From the NCBI GenBank assembly GCA_014281115.1, contig JACONQ010000007.1, positions 1,054,001 to 1,118,000 of the forward strand: a stretch of DNA of 64,000 bases. Direction: 5' to 3'. This DNA comes from Laburnicola sp. R22_1 (Eukaryota > Ascomycota > Dothideomycetes > Pleosporales > Didymosphaeriaceae). A program made the position numbers and the translations under genes. The notes under the pieces were generated by a model, which made no database searches, was not told the DNA's origin, and was given only the letters and a program-made list of their open reading frames with translations. Of this stretch, positions 12,330 through 24,429 are shown in pieces (positions within the stretch are counted from its first letter, which is position 1; each line of letters begins with the position of its first letter).

Positions 12330-13095
12330 ATTATACCCTATAGTCGGTCTTCTAAATATTTTTTTAACCTTTTTTTAGTTTAAAATTAAAGTAGATTAAG
12401 ATAGAAGGTTATTATGTACTATATATGGCACCTAATTCTACTTAAAGACTAATCTTAAACACGCCAATATAATAATAGTTCGAACTTTAAACTTACTTAT
12501 ATCCCCTAATACCTAGCTCTAATAGATAATTATCTTACAGACAGAATAGAACTCTAGTATTATTACCTTAGCAGCAGTAGTACAAATCTTTAGTGTGTAC
12601 TTTTTAGCAATGGCAAGTACTTTGAGAACGACGTTAATACCCAGATAGATAGTAGGGCGTAGAGAGATAGAGATAGCTATAGGAGCTTTTTTAAGGACGA
12701 CCTTAATGTGGCGATAGAGCAATAGTGTATCTAATATATATTATTATTATCTACTTATAAAGTAGTATGTACCTATTAATATATTAACTTATATTATTTA
12801 TAATAATTAGAATAGTAAAGAAGGAGAAAGGATAACTATAGCGTGGCTACGCTAAAGTTTTATATCTCCCCTACTAAAGTTCTAAGTAGCCTCTTTATAA
12901 AAACTTTGCATATAGGAGCTGTGTGTGCTAAGACTGCCAAGCTCGCTTAGCAGTTTAAATACGCTTTTTTTATAATTACTACCTTTTTTACGCTCTTTTT
13001 AATTACTAAGAAGAAGGCTCTCCTTTTCGTATTATGTTATTTGAGATAAAAGCCTTTGTTATGCTACCCCTAGATAGTTAATATAATACTACATA
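12330..13095 (-). mobile_element. Family B copy 2, internally deleted
   Basis: Shares both ends with copy 1 but lacks most of the ORF-distal half. The frame runs 12722 to 12519 (67 codons, open) and then passes directly into the 3' block at 12340-12500. The open stretch contains IYLGINVVLKVLAIAKKYT and LEFYSVCK, collinear with copy 1. The right end is near ...AATATAATACTACATAC. Confidence 0.65.
12519..12722 (-). pseudogene. Family B ORF fragment in copy 2
   Basis: Open frame of 67 residues that is part of the family B protein, not a separate gene. It starts at the same Met/Leu-Tyr position as copy 3 and ends at a stop after the deletion junction. Its open state probably reflects chance loss of the Gln-rich part. 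Function unknown. Confidence 0.5.
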
Positions 13096-13499
13096 CTACC
13101 TATTTTAATAATATATTAATTTATAGTAAAATAAAAAATAGCATAAAGAGTATATTTATAAAGTAATTAACTACTTAGCTATAATAAGGTTATTCCTAAA
13201 TATTAATAAGTACTACTTTAATACTTAATATATTAAATATCTTAAGTTTATCCTTACTATAAATAGTATTATAATAGACCTTAATAAGATTAAGGCTATA
13301 TAAGTCTAGTAATTACTCTAAATACTTAAAAATATTTAAGCCTTTTTAAGTTTTACTAACTTTTATTACTAGTTTATTTTAAAGTTTAGTAAAATTGCCT
13401 AACTACTTACTATACTTACTAAAAACAACTTACTAAAGGGCTTATTTCTAATATAGCCTAAGTTGCTTATTATCTTAGCTTTTAAATAACTTAAAATAG
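13096..13499. other. AT-rich spacer between inverted family B copies
   Basis: No gene recognised. It separates copy 2 (minus) from copy 3 (plus), which are therefore head to head. Confidence 0.4.
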
Positions 13500-14445
13500 C
13501 TTCTATGTGTGGCGTTAATTAAATCTATCTAGGGGTAGGACGATAAAGGCTTTTATCTTAAATAATATAACACAAAACGCAGAGCCTCCTACTTAGTAAT
13601 TAAAATGAGCGTAAAAAAGGTAATTATGAAAAAAAGCGTATTTAAACTCGCTAAGCGAATCTTAGCACAAAAGCTTTTATAAGCAAAACTTTTATAAAGA
13701 GCCTACTTAGAACTTTAGTAGGGAAGAGATAAAACTTTAGCGCTGCTACACTATAGTTATTCTTCCTTTCTCTTTACTATTCTAATTGTTATAAATAACA
13801 CAAGTTAATATATTAATAGGTATATACTATTTCTTATAAGTAGGATAAAGGTATTACGTACTAAATACACTATTGCTCTATTACTATATTAAGGTTATTT
13901 TTAATAAATCTCCTACTATCTTTCTACGCCTATACTCTACTATTTATCTAGGTATAAATATTGTTTCTAAAGAAGTACTTACTATTACTAAAAAGTATAT
14001 ATTAAAGATTTGCACTACTACTATTAAAGTAGCTACTAAAGTAATTATACTAGAATTTTATTCTGTTTATAAGTCTGTCTAGCGTGATAGATAGGTATAC
14101 TTAACTATTTATAAGGCTATTCTTATATACTACTTAGGCTAGCAGCTAGTCTAGTTTATAAAGAATAGTAAGACTATATTTCTACTCTAGTAGACGTAAT
14201 TACTTCTTATTAGTACTAGAACCCTCTAGTAGGAGATATTAAAGAAGGATAATAAAGTCTTTATTAATAAGCTTTAGTATTGTAAGAGTGTTATATAGAT
14301 TTATAAAATCCTTATAGCTATTATTATTATTACTACTATTAAGTTAGCATATTTAAGTAAGTACACCACTTAGCGGCGTAAGTGTAGATAACTAATAATA
14401 GTAGTAGTAATAACCTAGGTGTGCTATATATAGCGTAAGTATACC
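13500..14445 (+). mobile_element. Family B copy 3, inverted
   Basis: Kept end at about 13505 (CTAGGGGTAGGACGATAAAG and GCAGAGCCTCCTACTTAGTA), with the ORF running rightwards. Similarity to copy 1 continues to about 14445 and stops before the telomere-like repeat GGTATAGGTTAGGTT at which Gypsy2 is inserted. The copy is heavily TpA-converted. Confidence 0.65.
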
Positions 14446-14450
14446 TAGAC
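13873..14450 (+). pseudogene. Family B ORF relic in copy 3
   Basis: The first 69 codons are open (13873-14082), with IYLGINIVSKEVLTITKKYI and EFYSVYK. Past the first stop the same frame continues with IYKAILIYYLG, LLLISTRTLQ and KVFINKLQYCKSVI. The block LYKAVLVYxLG and KVFINKL is shared with family A, so this copy gives the clearest link between the two families. Product unknown. Confidence 0.55.
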
Positions 14451-14478
14451 TAGTAAATAGATATAGGTTAGGTTGGAG

Positions 14479-14691
14479 TATAAAGAATTAATAGTTAGAG
14501 TTAAGACAATAGTTAATTAAACTCTATAGGTAAGATACTACGTAGGAATCCTAGTAATTACCCACGCCTACTATATAGTGGGCGCACGGTGGGCGCTAGA
14601 TACTAGGCCTAATTAGGGCTAGCGCTAGAGATAAGGCGTTGTCTCCGGCCAGCCTTAGGGCTGCAGCACCTCTAGGCATTAATCTATTATA
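14479..14691 (-). repeat. Gypsy2 3' LTR
   Basis: 213 bp matching 22579-22791. Ends read TATAAAG...TCTATTATA here against TGTAAAG...TCTATCACA in the partner, so both termini show RIP-type transitions. It contains the less mutated block GTCTCCGGCC...GGCATTAATC. Confidence 0.9.
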
Positions 14692-14713
14692 CTACCCTCT
14701 CCCCCCTTTAAAA
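14692..14713 (-). promoter_or_regulatory. Gypsy2 polypurine tract
   Basis: The minus strand reads TTAAAGGGGGGAGAGGGTAG immediately next to the 3' LTR: a textbook plus-strand primer position and composition. Confidence 0.75.
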
Positions 14714-15723
14714 ATAGCAGTTCTATTGCTTTTATAATTGTATAATTCTTACCTAATGTCTCTAGTATTCTAGGCATTAAATTGTTACCTTATTTCTAGG
14801 TTTCTAATAAGTTTTTTTACCTATAGTAGAATCTAGTATCTGTTAGGCATATTGCTATAATTGTATGTAAAGAATTGCTAATAGTGCTATAGTGTTTTAA
14901 ATTGTGAGAGTAGAGAGAATTAACTAGATAGGGTTATTAAGAATAACGCCTTATATATTATATAATAGAAATTATAAACTATAACTTATAAATTATAACT
15001 TTTTTATGAATCTTATCTTTAGGTAGTAATATTAATATGTGTGTATGTGGTAAAATACTATTATTAAGTATAATTACTATTGCTAGTTATAGTTACTATT
15101 ATTAGGCTTAATCTTATAGTTTTTAATATATAGACAACTTCTAGTATATAAGTAATTTTTAATATATAGGTACTTACTATTATATACACGCGCTAATATT
15201 TTAGGCTATATTACTTAAGGGTGTAACTATTGTGCAATAAATATTATTATTAATAATATAAGTAGTAGAGACACTCTTTTTACTCACTATAACTTATGTT
15301 TGTAGAGAAGAATATAAAAGCTTACTATATATATATTTACTTTATTATTAGAGCTAGTAGTTTACTTATTCTTAATAATAATATATTCTATTTACCTATT
15401 AGTGTAATAAACTTCTTATATATTGAAAGAAATAAGTAACTTTAGTGCTAATTATAAACTAGATCTAGCGAGCTAATAAGATTTATATATGGCTTCTATA
15501 ATAGGTTATTTAGTCCTAATAAGTAGTTCTTTTATTGCACTTTGTATTAAAGTAGGTGCTTTTTTTATAGTAGTAGGTCTTTTAATCTATAATTAAGTTA
15601 AGTATTTAGAATTACTTTAACTTTATAGTCTAAGTTATCTTATATATTAGGATTGGCAATCTCTATAGACCCTTTAGGCACTAAAGTCTAACTAGGTATT
15701 AGTGGCTTATATAAGTGTAATAG

Positions 15724-15907
15724 TTAACTACTATCGCCGATACTGTCGTGTAGAAAGTTAATAACGAAATTATTATTATTTTGTGTATATTTTGTTACTA
15801 CTACTGTGTGCTAGGTACTAGGTTTTAGTGCCTTCTATTTTACTTCTCTCTGTGTATAGTGCGGACTCGACCTTAGTTAGAATTTTTACACGATAAAGAT
15901 CTTTATT
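15724..15907 (-). mobile_element. Family E end fragment inside Gypsy2
   Basis: About 150 bp match, in reverse, the left end of the full family E copy at 27403-28570, including AAAGATCTTT and GGTCGAGTCYGCACTATACA. It is flanked by the exact 13-bp TSD ataagtgtaatag at 15711-15723 and 15908-15920. It lies in Gypsy2 sequence, so it postdates that element. Confidence 0.8.
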
Positions 15908-17219
15908 ATAAGTGTAATAGCTAAGAGTTAAAGATATTATAAATATAAATTTCTAGTAAGAAATCTACTTAGTAAGGAATAATATTAATAAACTTAGTAA
16001 TTATAAAGGGTCGATAGTTTTTATAGTCTAATAACTAACTAGGCTAGATAGTACGCGCGTAATAAAAGTTAATTATTACCTAATTATCTACTTTAAACAC
16101 TATAGAGAGTTAGCGTTTTTTATTTATATACTCTGCCTATTTAGCCTATAACTATTTAAGACTCTTATAGAGATTATTATATAATTAGTTAAGGTGCTTA
16201 GTAAAGTAGTTAGCATATATATAATTAGCTTTAGTAGGTGTAGTAAGTATCTAGTTAATTAGTAGTAAGGGCTCTAAACCTAAATATAGTTTATAGTCTT
16301 TAGTAACATAAAAGGGTATAACACTAGTACTAGTACTTATTAATAAGTTAGCTATAAATTCTACTATAGGTAATAGAGTTGTCTAGTTATCTTATTTATA
16401 GTTAATAAACACGCGTAAGTACTATTTTAAAAAGATATTAGCGTTCTCTATCTATCTATTAGTTTTAGGATAATAGGACGTTAATAGTTTAGGCTTAGTA
16501 CTAACGCGTTAATACAACTATTTCTAAAAATAAGATTTAAATTATATTGCTCTATCTAATATAATATTCTCTAAGTAGCCTTCTTTGTGCTATATAAATT
16601 TAATAAAGACTTGTACTGAAGTATTAATACGTAAGTCTATAACTAGGATAAATTTTTACTTCTTACTAAGTTAGTTAACTACTACTAAGATATATTAGTA
16701 TGTGCGACCATTAACTATATAAGGAGGAAGCTGAGTAATATAATTAATTAAAATAGACGTCTAATATCTCTTAGGTATAGGTAGTAGATAAAGTAAGCCT
16801 TATTTTTTTATTATAGTAGGTCTTTGTGCGTCTATAGAGTAGGTAGGCTTTAATATACTACGCAATATTACTTATTATATTTAGCTAGAAGTACTAACGC
16901 GTTACTTTTATATAGATCTTATACTTTTCTTTATATCCTTTGTATAGCAACTTATAGATCTAATTAATTACCTAAACTTAAAGGTTCGCAATATTAGGAA
17001 TGTATACTTGCCTTAGATGTATAGTAGTCTACTATATAGCTAATAGTCGCTTAGCTCGAATCTTATTCCTCTATAAATAAGTTTATATAGTATTCTCTAT
17101 CTTCTATCCTTTAGAGCTATTATACTTATTATTAAGTCTTTATCTTATGGGTAGGCTACGTAGATTTTATTTATTAGCTCTGCTATACTTAACGTCTTAG
17201 CTAGTAGTTGTTTATTTAA

Positions 17220-17360
17220 CTATATAGTAGGCATATTAGATTTAGAGGGCTGCGTTATAGACATAATAAGTATATTTAGCTTAGAGGGTTGCGCTATAGG
17301 TATGGCAGGTGCGTTAGGTTTAATAGGTTGCTTAGTAGGCGCGTTAAGTTTAATAGAATT
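17220..17360. repeat. Short degenerate tandem repeat in Gypsy2
   Basis: About three diverged units around AGAGGGYTGCGYTATAG and GGTGCGTTAGGTTTAATAGG, unit roughly 35-45 bp. On the minus strand they read as Pro/Ser/Asn-rich repeats. They lie between the integrase and RNase H regions. Confidence 0.4.
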
Positions 17361-19678
17361 TTTATATAGGTTGCTATTACATATTAGGCTATTAGGTGTT
17401 AGCAATAATAAGTTTCTATTAGAGAAACTTTCTTTCCTCTCTAGTACGTATAAAGTTAACTTATTAAGTGCAACTTTCTTAGTAATATTAGTTCTTTCGC
17501 TATTATTATATATATTATATGCAATATCTATAATGCCTTACATAAAACTAAGTGTAGCAATCTATACTAGGTATATAGTATATTATACACTAGCGTTCTA
17601 TTCACTTATTATATAGGCTACCTAGAGTTCTAGATTAATCTAATATAGTTTAATAATAACTTACTATTAGTACTATTATTAGGCGTTCTTAACGTCTTAC
17701 AGCAGGTTATTAGAGCAACACGTTAGCGTGTTTAGCTTTGTATCTTATACTCTAGGATAATATATAATTTTAAAATTAAACTTAGATAAGAACTTAGCCT
17801 ATCTAGCTTATTAATAGTTTAAGCGTTTGTTTATTATAAATGTCTATAAGGCTTAATAATCTAATAGGACCTTAATTAGGTTATTAGTATCTGCGAGTTT
17901 AAATTACTATTCCTTAAAGGTCTTAACAATTGCTAGAAGTTCTTTATTATAGATCTTATAGTTATATTTAGTAGAAGTTATCTTATATAACAAAAAAGCA
18001 ACTAGACATAATACGCTATTATATATTTAGGATAATACTACAGCGTAGACAAAGTTAGAGGCGTTAGTTTCTAACTAAGTTTTTAAGTTAAAATTAAAAT
18101 AAGCAAGGATATAACTATTAGCATTACTAAACGCTTTTTTTAATTTATTAAATATAAGTAGCGCCTTTAAGTTAGACTGCAAAGAAAACTCCTTATAAGC
18201 GCTATCTTATATAAGTTCTATAAGCAGTTTTACTAGGTGTAAAAATCTAGCTATAAACTATCTATAAAAATTAGCAAATCCTAAGAAGGCCTAAACATCC
18301 TCAACACACTTTAGAGTTGGCTAGTTAGCAACTATCTATACTTTTTTTAGGTCTATGTTAATTCTATCTATAGTAATGATAAGTCCTAGATATTTAATAC
18401 ATTTAACCTTCTATTTACACTTTATAGGGTCTAGATAAAGGCTAGCATATTTAAGTTTAGTTAGAATCTATAGAATATAACACTTATAATCCTCTTTATG
18501 CTTAGAGTAGATAAGAATATTATCTAGGTACGTAGTATAGAAGTTATTAAGATACTCTTAAAGCGTTTTATTAATAAAGATCTAAAAAGTCCTAGGCGTA
18601 TTATATAGGCTAAAGAGCATTATAATATACTTATATAATCTATAGTAGGTTATAAATATAGTCTTTTTAATACCTTTTTTAACACAAACTATATTAAAAG
18701 CTGCAATAATATTAATAAGGGATATAATTAGAATTTAGGCTATTCTAGCAAGAGTCTTCTTAATAGATAGTGGGGCGTTTTAATTCTTCTTTATAATAGT
18801 GTTAAGTTGCTAATAATCTATATAGATTTAGAAATCCCGACTAGACTTTCTAACTACTAGTACTAGAGCTGCCTATAGTAATATACTAGGGCGGATAAAA
18901 CTCTTACCTAGCATCTTATTAATATATTTCTTAACTACCTTAGTCTCTATATATATAAGCCTATAAATCTTTAACTATAGAATAGGCACAGTAGAGTCTA
19001 TATTAATAGCGTAGTTAACACTCTTACGCTAAGGTAGTAGAGTGTTAGATTTTATTACACTAAAAATCTACTTTACTTTATTATATATAAAGACTAGCAC
19101 TATCTTCTTAAGCTTCTTATTAGACTAGGGCGCTTAGTTTAGCTTATCTATATATTTATTAAAATCCTCCTTTATAGTAACTGTTACTAGGCCTAAAAAA
19201 GCTTCTTTAAGGGCTTTAAGCAAGGTATTATTATTAGATAGGTGGTTAAGCAGATCCTAGTAGTGTAGTTCCACCTAAATAGTATTCTTAGAATCCTTTA
19301 TAGCTAAGCGCACTATAACGTGCGCACTAATTATATATATATTACTAATATAGAATATCTTATATAATTTATTCTTTAAGAGTCTACTATTATATACAGT
19401 CTGGGATTATCTATAATATAAATAATTAGGCCTATATTAATCTACTGTAAACTCTATAGGCTAGATATTACTAAATTAAATTAAGAGTTTATAGTAATTA
19501 GTCTAGTTTATACTAAGAATAATATTATAGTTCCTAATATTAGTAACGTAGTATAACATAGTAAACGTATAATTATTATATTTTATAACTATATTAATAG
19601 CTTCTATTAGCTTATCCACCTTACTACTATTAGCGAGCGCTAGACAAATAGGTTTTGCTATTTTTATTATCTTATAGC

Positions 19679-19765
19679 TGATTCACAGCATTTTTTAGCA
19701 TACCTATAGCTTTCTCTCATAGCGTTATACTGTGTACGAAACGTGCGCGAAGTATTCTTTATGAT
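19679..19765 (-). mobile_element. Family C end fragment inside Gypsy2
   Basis: 87-bp piece matching the kept end of family C (AACGCTATGAGAGAAAGCTA on the minus strand). It is flanked by the exact 13-bp TSD attatcttatagc at 19666-19678 and 19766-19778. This is the shortest family C copy in the window and keeps the same end as 1-1340. Confidence 0.8.
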
Positions 19766-20219
19766 ATTATCTTATAGCAATACTACTTTACCTAGCGTTA
19801 GCTTATAAAGTGCGCGCTTACTCTAGTATTAATTAATATTAAAATTTTCTACTATCCTTATAGTATTTATACTTAATCTAGGAATATTAGTTAACTAGTT
19901 ATATTAAGGGGCCTATTAATTAAGAATGCGGCGGATACTTAGTGTTTACTAAGATAAGCCTAAGAGAGTATAACTAAGAGGGCAGCTACGGCTTTAAATT
20001 AGTTTTAACTAAATTAAAGCTAATCTAATATTTGTTTAGCACTATACTAGTCTAGCTTCTACGTGCAATTTTACGTAGAAGTATCTAGTTTTTTAAATTA
20101 CTAATAAAGCTATTTTTATTAACTTTAATCTTGTCCTTATTAGTCTCTTTCTTAGTGTTAGAGCTATTAGCGTGTATAGCTTGTAGAGCGACGATTAATA
20201 TAGGAATATTGCTAGAAGG

Positions 20220-22300
20220 TATAGCTTGTTTGTTTTAGCATAGGGCGTTAGAGTTATGCTACTAATAATTAGTCTTTTTATATTTAAAACATAGTTTTAA
20301 GCGTGCTAATATATGGCGCTCCTTATTAGTTTGTCTAAATACAACCTTATTAATGTTTTACTTTAAGAAGGTGGCTATGGGGCAAGATTTAACTATCTTT
20401 GCTATTAAAGCCGCATTAGTATTTAGGGTCTAAGTAGCTTTTAGGGTAGCTATATACTAATATTGTTTATTAATATTACTAGCGTTATAAAGGTATTAAG
20501 CAAGACTATCTCCTTTCTTCTTTTAAATATTAGTAGCGTTAGTAATTAATTAGTTTATAAGCTTCTGCGCGTAGTTAATTATTATAGCGTTAGGCATAGA
20601 AATAAGGTTATAGACTACTATAAATTAATACGCTATACTATAAAAGATTTACCTAACTTTTATTTAAGAGGTTGCAATAGATTAGTAAGATTATTTAAAG
20701 CCTAAGTAATCTTATCTATTATAGTGTTACTATAAAATTTATCTAAAACTTTAATATACTCTATATAATACTAGGGTTCCATATTCTTAACTAATGCCTA
20801 GGCGTTATCTTTAATATAGTTTATAAGGTAGGTAATACGCTAGTATACGCTATTACTTAAAGTTCTTATCTTCCTTACTAGTAAACTTCTCTAAGTCTAG
20901 TATCTTAGAAGTATGCTTGCTACTAGAGACTATTGTGGAAGCGACTATGGTTAATACTACTTAAGGAATATAAGGTTTATAGAAAGTCTTATAATAGTGT
21001 CTAGGTTAATTATAACTAGGTTACTTAGTTATAGGCTAGATAAAGAATACACTATAATTATAATATAGGAGAAGATTTAGGTAGGCTTATATAGATAATA
21101 TATATTAGGATAAGTAAGGGTCTTTCTAACTATCTATATTTTAATCTAGAATAGTACACCTATAAAAGTTAGATTTGTAGTGTTAGACCTTACATACTAG
21201 ATTTATAACTTTGTTTTACTTATTTTATTTTAGCTAGTTATAGTTATATTAAAGTTTGTCTAATTTATAAGTAGCGTTATTATAGTTAAACTAGTATTTA
21301 CGCGTCTATTACTACTTTGTCTTCTATACCTAATAGTAATTACTAGCTTTATTATTGTAGTTCTTAATATTTGCCTTTGCCTTTTTTAGCTCTAGCTTAA
21401 GTGTCTTAATCTAATAATTACAATTATTAATTAAGATTAAGTGTTTGCTTATCTAAACCTATAGTTTACTATTGCTATAGCGCGCTATAGTAAGATTATT
21501 ATAGATAGCTATAATTTCTTCTTAAAGTTAATTAGTGTTATCCTTAGTAGTATTGTAACTCTTATATAGCTATTTATACTTTTTTAGGTTCCGCTAAGTA
21601 AAGGCTAACTACTTAACTATTTCTATTATACTAAGGATGGCTATTACCTCTTATAATAACTTCTATAAAGTCTAATTCTTAAGGTTATTAGACGCACTGT
21701 AAGCGGTGCTATAAAGAGTAATAAGAAGAGCTAGTATATTAATTACCTAAGTATAGGGTTGCTCTATTACTTGTTTTAATAACTTATTACTACTATTAAC
21801 TATATTATTAACAGCGGTTTCATATTTAATAGGAAGAACTTTATTATCCTTAGAGTAGTTAGTGACTAACTAAAACGTATAGACTAGGTTACTATTAGAA
21901 TTATTATATTCCTACAACTCTATCTATATCTTTCTATTATTATTATTCTTAGAAAAGGTAATATAGAATTATAGGTAATTAGTCTCTAGGTGTATAATTT
22001 CTAATTAGGTATTAGCAATATCTAGGTCTATATGTTCTAATATTGTAGACGTTATATTAATAAGGCTACTACTAGTCTCTAAAGTTATATAAATAGTATT
22101 ATAGAACTAACTTAGCTATCTTACGCATTACTAGCTAGAAATACTAGTAATAGGCTAGCTCTAAGTTCTATTATTACTAGCTATAGTCTAGGATTGTAAC
22201 TATTACAAAGATTAAGGTTGCTATAGTAGGCTATAGCGCGAATAGCACACTTACTTTTACTTATTCGCTATTTCTATATTAATTAAGAGTTTTATTAGTT
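20220..22300 (-). pseudogene. Gypsy2 gag relic
   Basis: Region between pol and the 5' LTR on the minus strand. Near 20240-20300 it reads CFKYKKTNY, two stops, HNSNALC, which looks like a C-x2-C-x4-H-type zinc knuckle with Cys and His turned to Tyr (C-to-T). The rest is a degenerate helical and Asn/Gln-rich frame. Edges are approximate. Confidence 0.55.
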
Positions 22301-22578
22301 GCATATACTAGCACCTAAGGCTAATTTTTTAACTAGTGCGACGTTATTATCTCTTAATTAGTTATAATATATTACTATTATTAGGCCTAGACGTTTTATC
22401 TACCTACTAGGCTTCTTATATAGATCTTATTTCTATTTGCTAAATATCACTCTAGTATTCTAACACATAATAGCTATAAATACGTAAGTTTATATATAGG
22501 CTCTTTATTAACTACTAACTTTTTTAAATTACTAGGCCTAATAAGATATTATATAGAATATAAGGTAATATAGTATAG

Positions 22579-22791
22579 TGTAAAGGATTAATAGTTAGAG
22601 TTAAGATAATAGTTAATTACACTTTATAGGTAAGATACTATAGAGGAATTCTAGTAATTACTCACGCCTACTATATAGTAAGCGCACGGTGGGCGCTAGG
22701 TGCTAGGCCTAGTTAGGGCTAGCGCCAAAGATAAGGCGTTATCTCCGGCCTGCCTTAGGGCCGCGGCACCTCTAGGCATTAATCTATCACA
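22579..22791 (-). repeat. Gypsy2 5' LTR
   Basis: 213-bp LTR with TGTAAAG...ATCACA ends. Differences from 14479-14691 appear to be mainly transitions. Confidence 0.9.
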
Positions 22792-22799
22792 GGAATTAG

Positions 22800-22935
22800 G
22801 TTCTCTTATATAAGACTCTAACCCTAACCTAACTTCTTACTATAGATTTTGTGCTAGTAAGAGGTATAGGTTAGGTTAAGGTTATATAGGCTATAGGTTA
22901 GATTAGAGTTACATAGACTAGGTTGTATTAAGTCT
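22800..22935. repeat. Telomere-like repeats, inverted patches
   Basis: Contains GACTCTAACCCTAACCTAAC and, about 60 bp further, GTATAGGTTAGGTTAAGG and GGCTATAGGTTAGATTAG. These are degenerate CCCTAA/TTAGG-type units in both orientations, related to 44530-44639 and 59930-60058. Confidence 0.65.
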
Positions 22936-23405
22936 AACTAATTAAATTTTTATTAGCTATATAGAATTTTTATAGTAAATTACTAAAAAAATACCTTTAT
23001 TATTATAGTAGTAATTATTACGTTTACTTATTATAGTAAAAGTATAGCTTTAGTATTAAATATATATATTAAACCTAACTAAGCGCCTTACTATTTACTT
23101 AGTATCTATACACTTCTTATAGTACCTATCTACTAGCTATATATTCTTGGCCTATATAGTAACCTATTTTATATAAATAGTGTTAATATTAGTATTTAGA
23201 AGTATTAGTATTTATTTTATAGTAAGAGTAGAGTGTTATAAAGAAATACCTTTAAATATTCTAACTAGAAAGGTCTCTATTACCTTCTAGAGAATAGCTA
23301 GCGTAGTAGACTAGAAGTGTAGATCTTTCTTATTATTATCTTATGCTATTTCTTTAATAAGGTGGCAGAATGACATTTTTCTAATAAGGAGCTTAATACC
23401 TTTTA
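22936..23405. other. AT-rich segment left of Copia copy 1
   Basis: No gene recognised; it ends at the Copia LTR. Frames are broken by TAA/TAG throughout. Confidence 0.4.
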
Positions 23406-23694
23406 TATTAAATAGGTACTCTATAGCTAGCTATATAGATATTAATATCTAATACTCTATATAAGGAAGTGTAGAGAGTGTATAGGATAATTATATAAGG
23501 AAAGAAAATAATAAAATAAAACTAACTTAATAATAATTACTTATCTCTAAAAAGTGTATAAATAGAAAGGAGAAAATTCTATAATATATAGGCTGCGACG
23601 TATAAGCATTATAAAATTTTTATATAATACTATTACACAATAATATTGAAATCTTAACCTTCTTAGATGCCCTTGCCTATATAGTGCATAGACA
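23406..23694 (-). repeat. Copia copy 1 3' LTR
   Basis: 289 bp. Starts TATTAAATAGGTACTCTATA (TG terminus mutated) and ends GTGCATAGACA. It aligns to 50244-50532 throughout. Confidence 0.85.
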
Positions 23695-24429
23695 CTAGCA
23701 ACTTTTTATTTTAAAGTTACTATTAGTAGTTCTCTCTTTCTCTGCATAAACTATCTGCTTACTAATATTTATCTTATTTATTTATTACTCCCCTATCTAT
23801 ACACCTTCTTCTCTAGCTAGTCTACTCTAGTTAGTAGAAAGATTTTATTAAGTAACTATTTATTATACTTTTACTACTATTTATTAGAAGCGTAATTAGG
23901 CTTATTAGTAATAGAGTAGTAGTTTAGCTAATAGCAGTTAAGAGTAAGATTGTGTAGTTAATAACAAAATTGCGGTAATAATATATTATTTATATAAAGT
24001 TCTTTTTACTTAGTTTATTTCTTATATAATAAGTAGACCTATTTATCTTATTTATTTAGGCAGCAATATTAGGCAATTGTATAATATTAGATAAGAGAAA
24101 GACAGACGCTAATAAGGGGTAGGAATTAAGGCTCTAGATAGAATAGAGAGGTATATAAAGTAGGCTTTTCTTTCTCTATTCTTCTCTCTCTTATCCTTTA
24201 CTTTAAATATCTCTTTATATATATCTCTTCTCCCTAGCTCTTTTTTTTTCCTTATTAAGCTAACCCTCTACTTTTTATATAGTGCTAACTTGCTATAGAT
24301 AATAGCACTTATACTAGCCAATAACTAAGTTAGCTTTTCTAGCTTTAATTTTATTTTGCATAATCTTCTAAATAGAAAAATATATATTACCCTCCCTACT
24401 AGTTCCTATACAAACTATGTATTCTTTTA

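Larger units (their letters stand above)
15990..20200 (-). pseudogene. Gypsy2 pol relic
   Basis: Minus-strand pol in order. RT lies about 18480-18900: YKYIIMLFSLYNTPRTF and the box YLDNILIYSKH, where the usual YLDD has Asn for the second Asp. RNase H falls in 17750-18150. Integrase lies about 16280-16750: ILVVVN for the first catalytic Asp region, then KFILVIDLR. The C-terminal module at 16020-16110 reads VDN, a stop, then VIINFYYARTI. Dozens of stops occur at Gln/Trp-type positions. The family C fragment at 19679-19765 interrupts the protease-proximal part. Confidence 0.82.
14479..22791 (-). mobile_element. Gypsy2: RIP-decayed Ty3/Gypsy LTR retrotransposon
   Basis: 8313-bp element with 213-bp LTRs. 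Minus-strand order is gag with a zinc-knuckle-like motif, protease region, RT, RNase H, integrase and a C-terminal domain. The purine tract beside the left LTR confirms orientation. It carries a family E fragment (15724-15907) and a family C fragment (19679-19765), each with its own TSD. No clear TSD for Gypsy2 itself: the flanks are TGGAG and GGAAT. It sits in a telomere-like TAGGTTAGGTT context. Confidence 0.88.

Noticed and set aside
17302..17616. 104-codon plus-strand open frame
   Set aside because: It is antisense to Gypsy2 pol, very hydrophobic because of TpA-rich DNA, and has no support as a gene.
14470..22800. 5-bp TSD for Gypsy2
   Set aside because: Flanks TGGAG and GGAAT do not match under any single RIP-type change.
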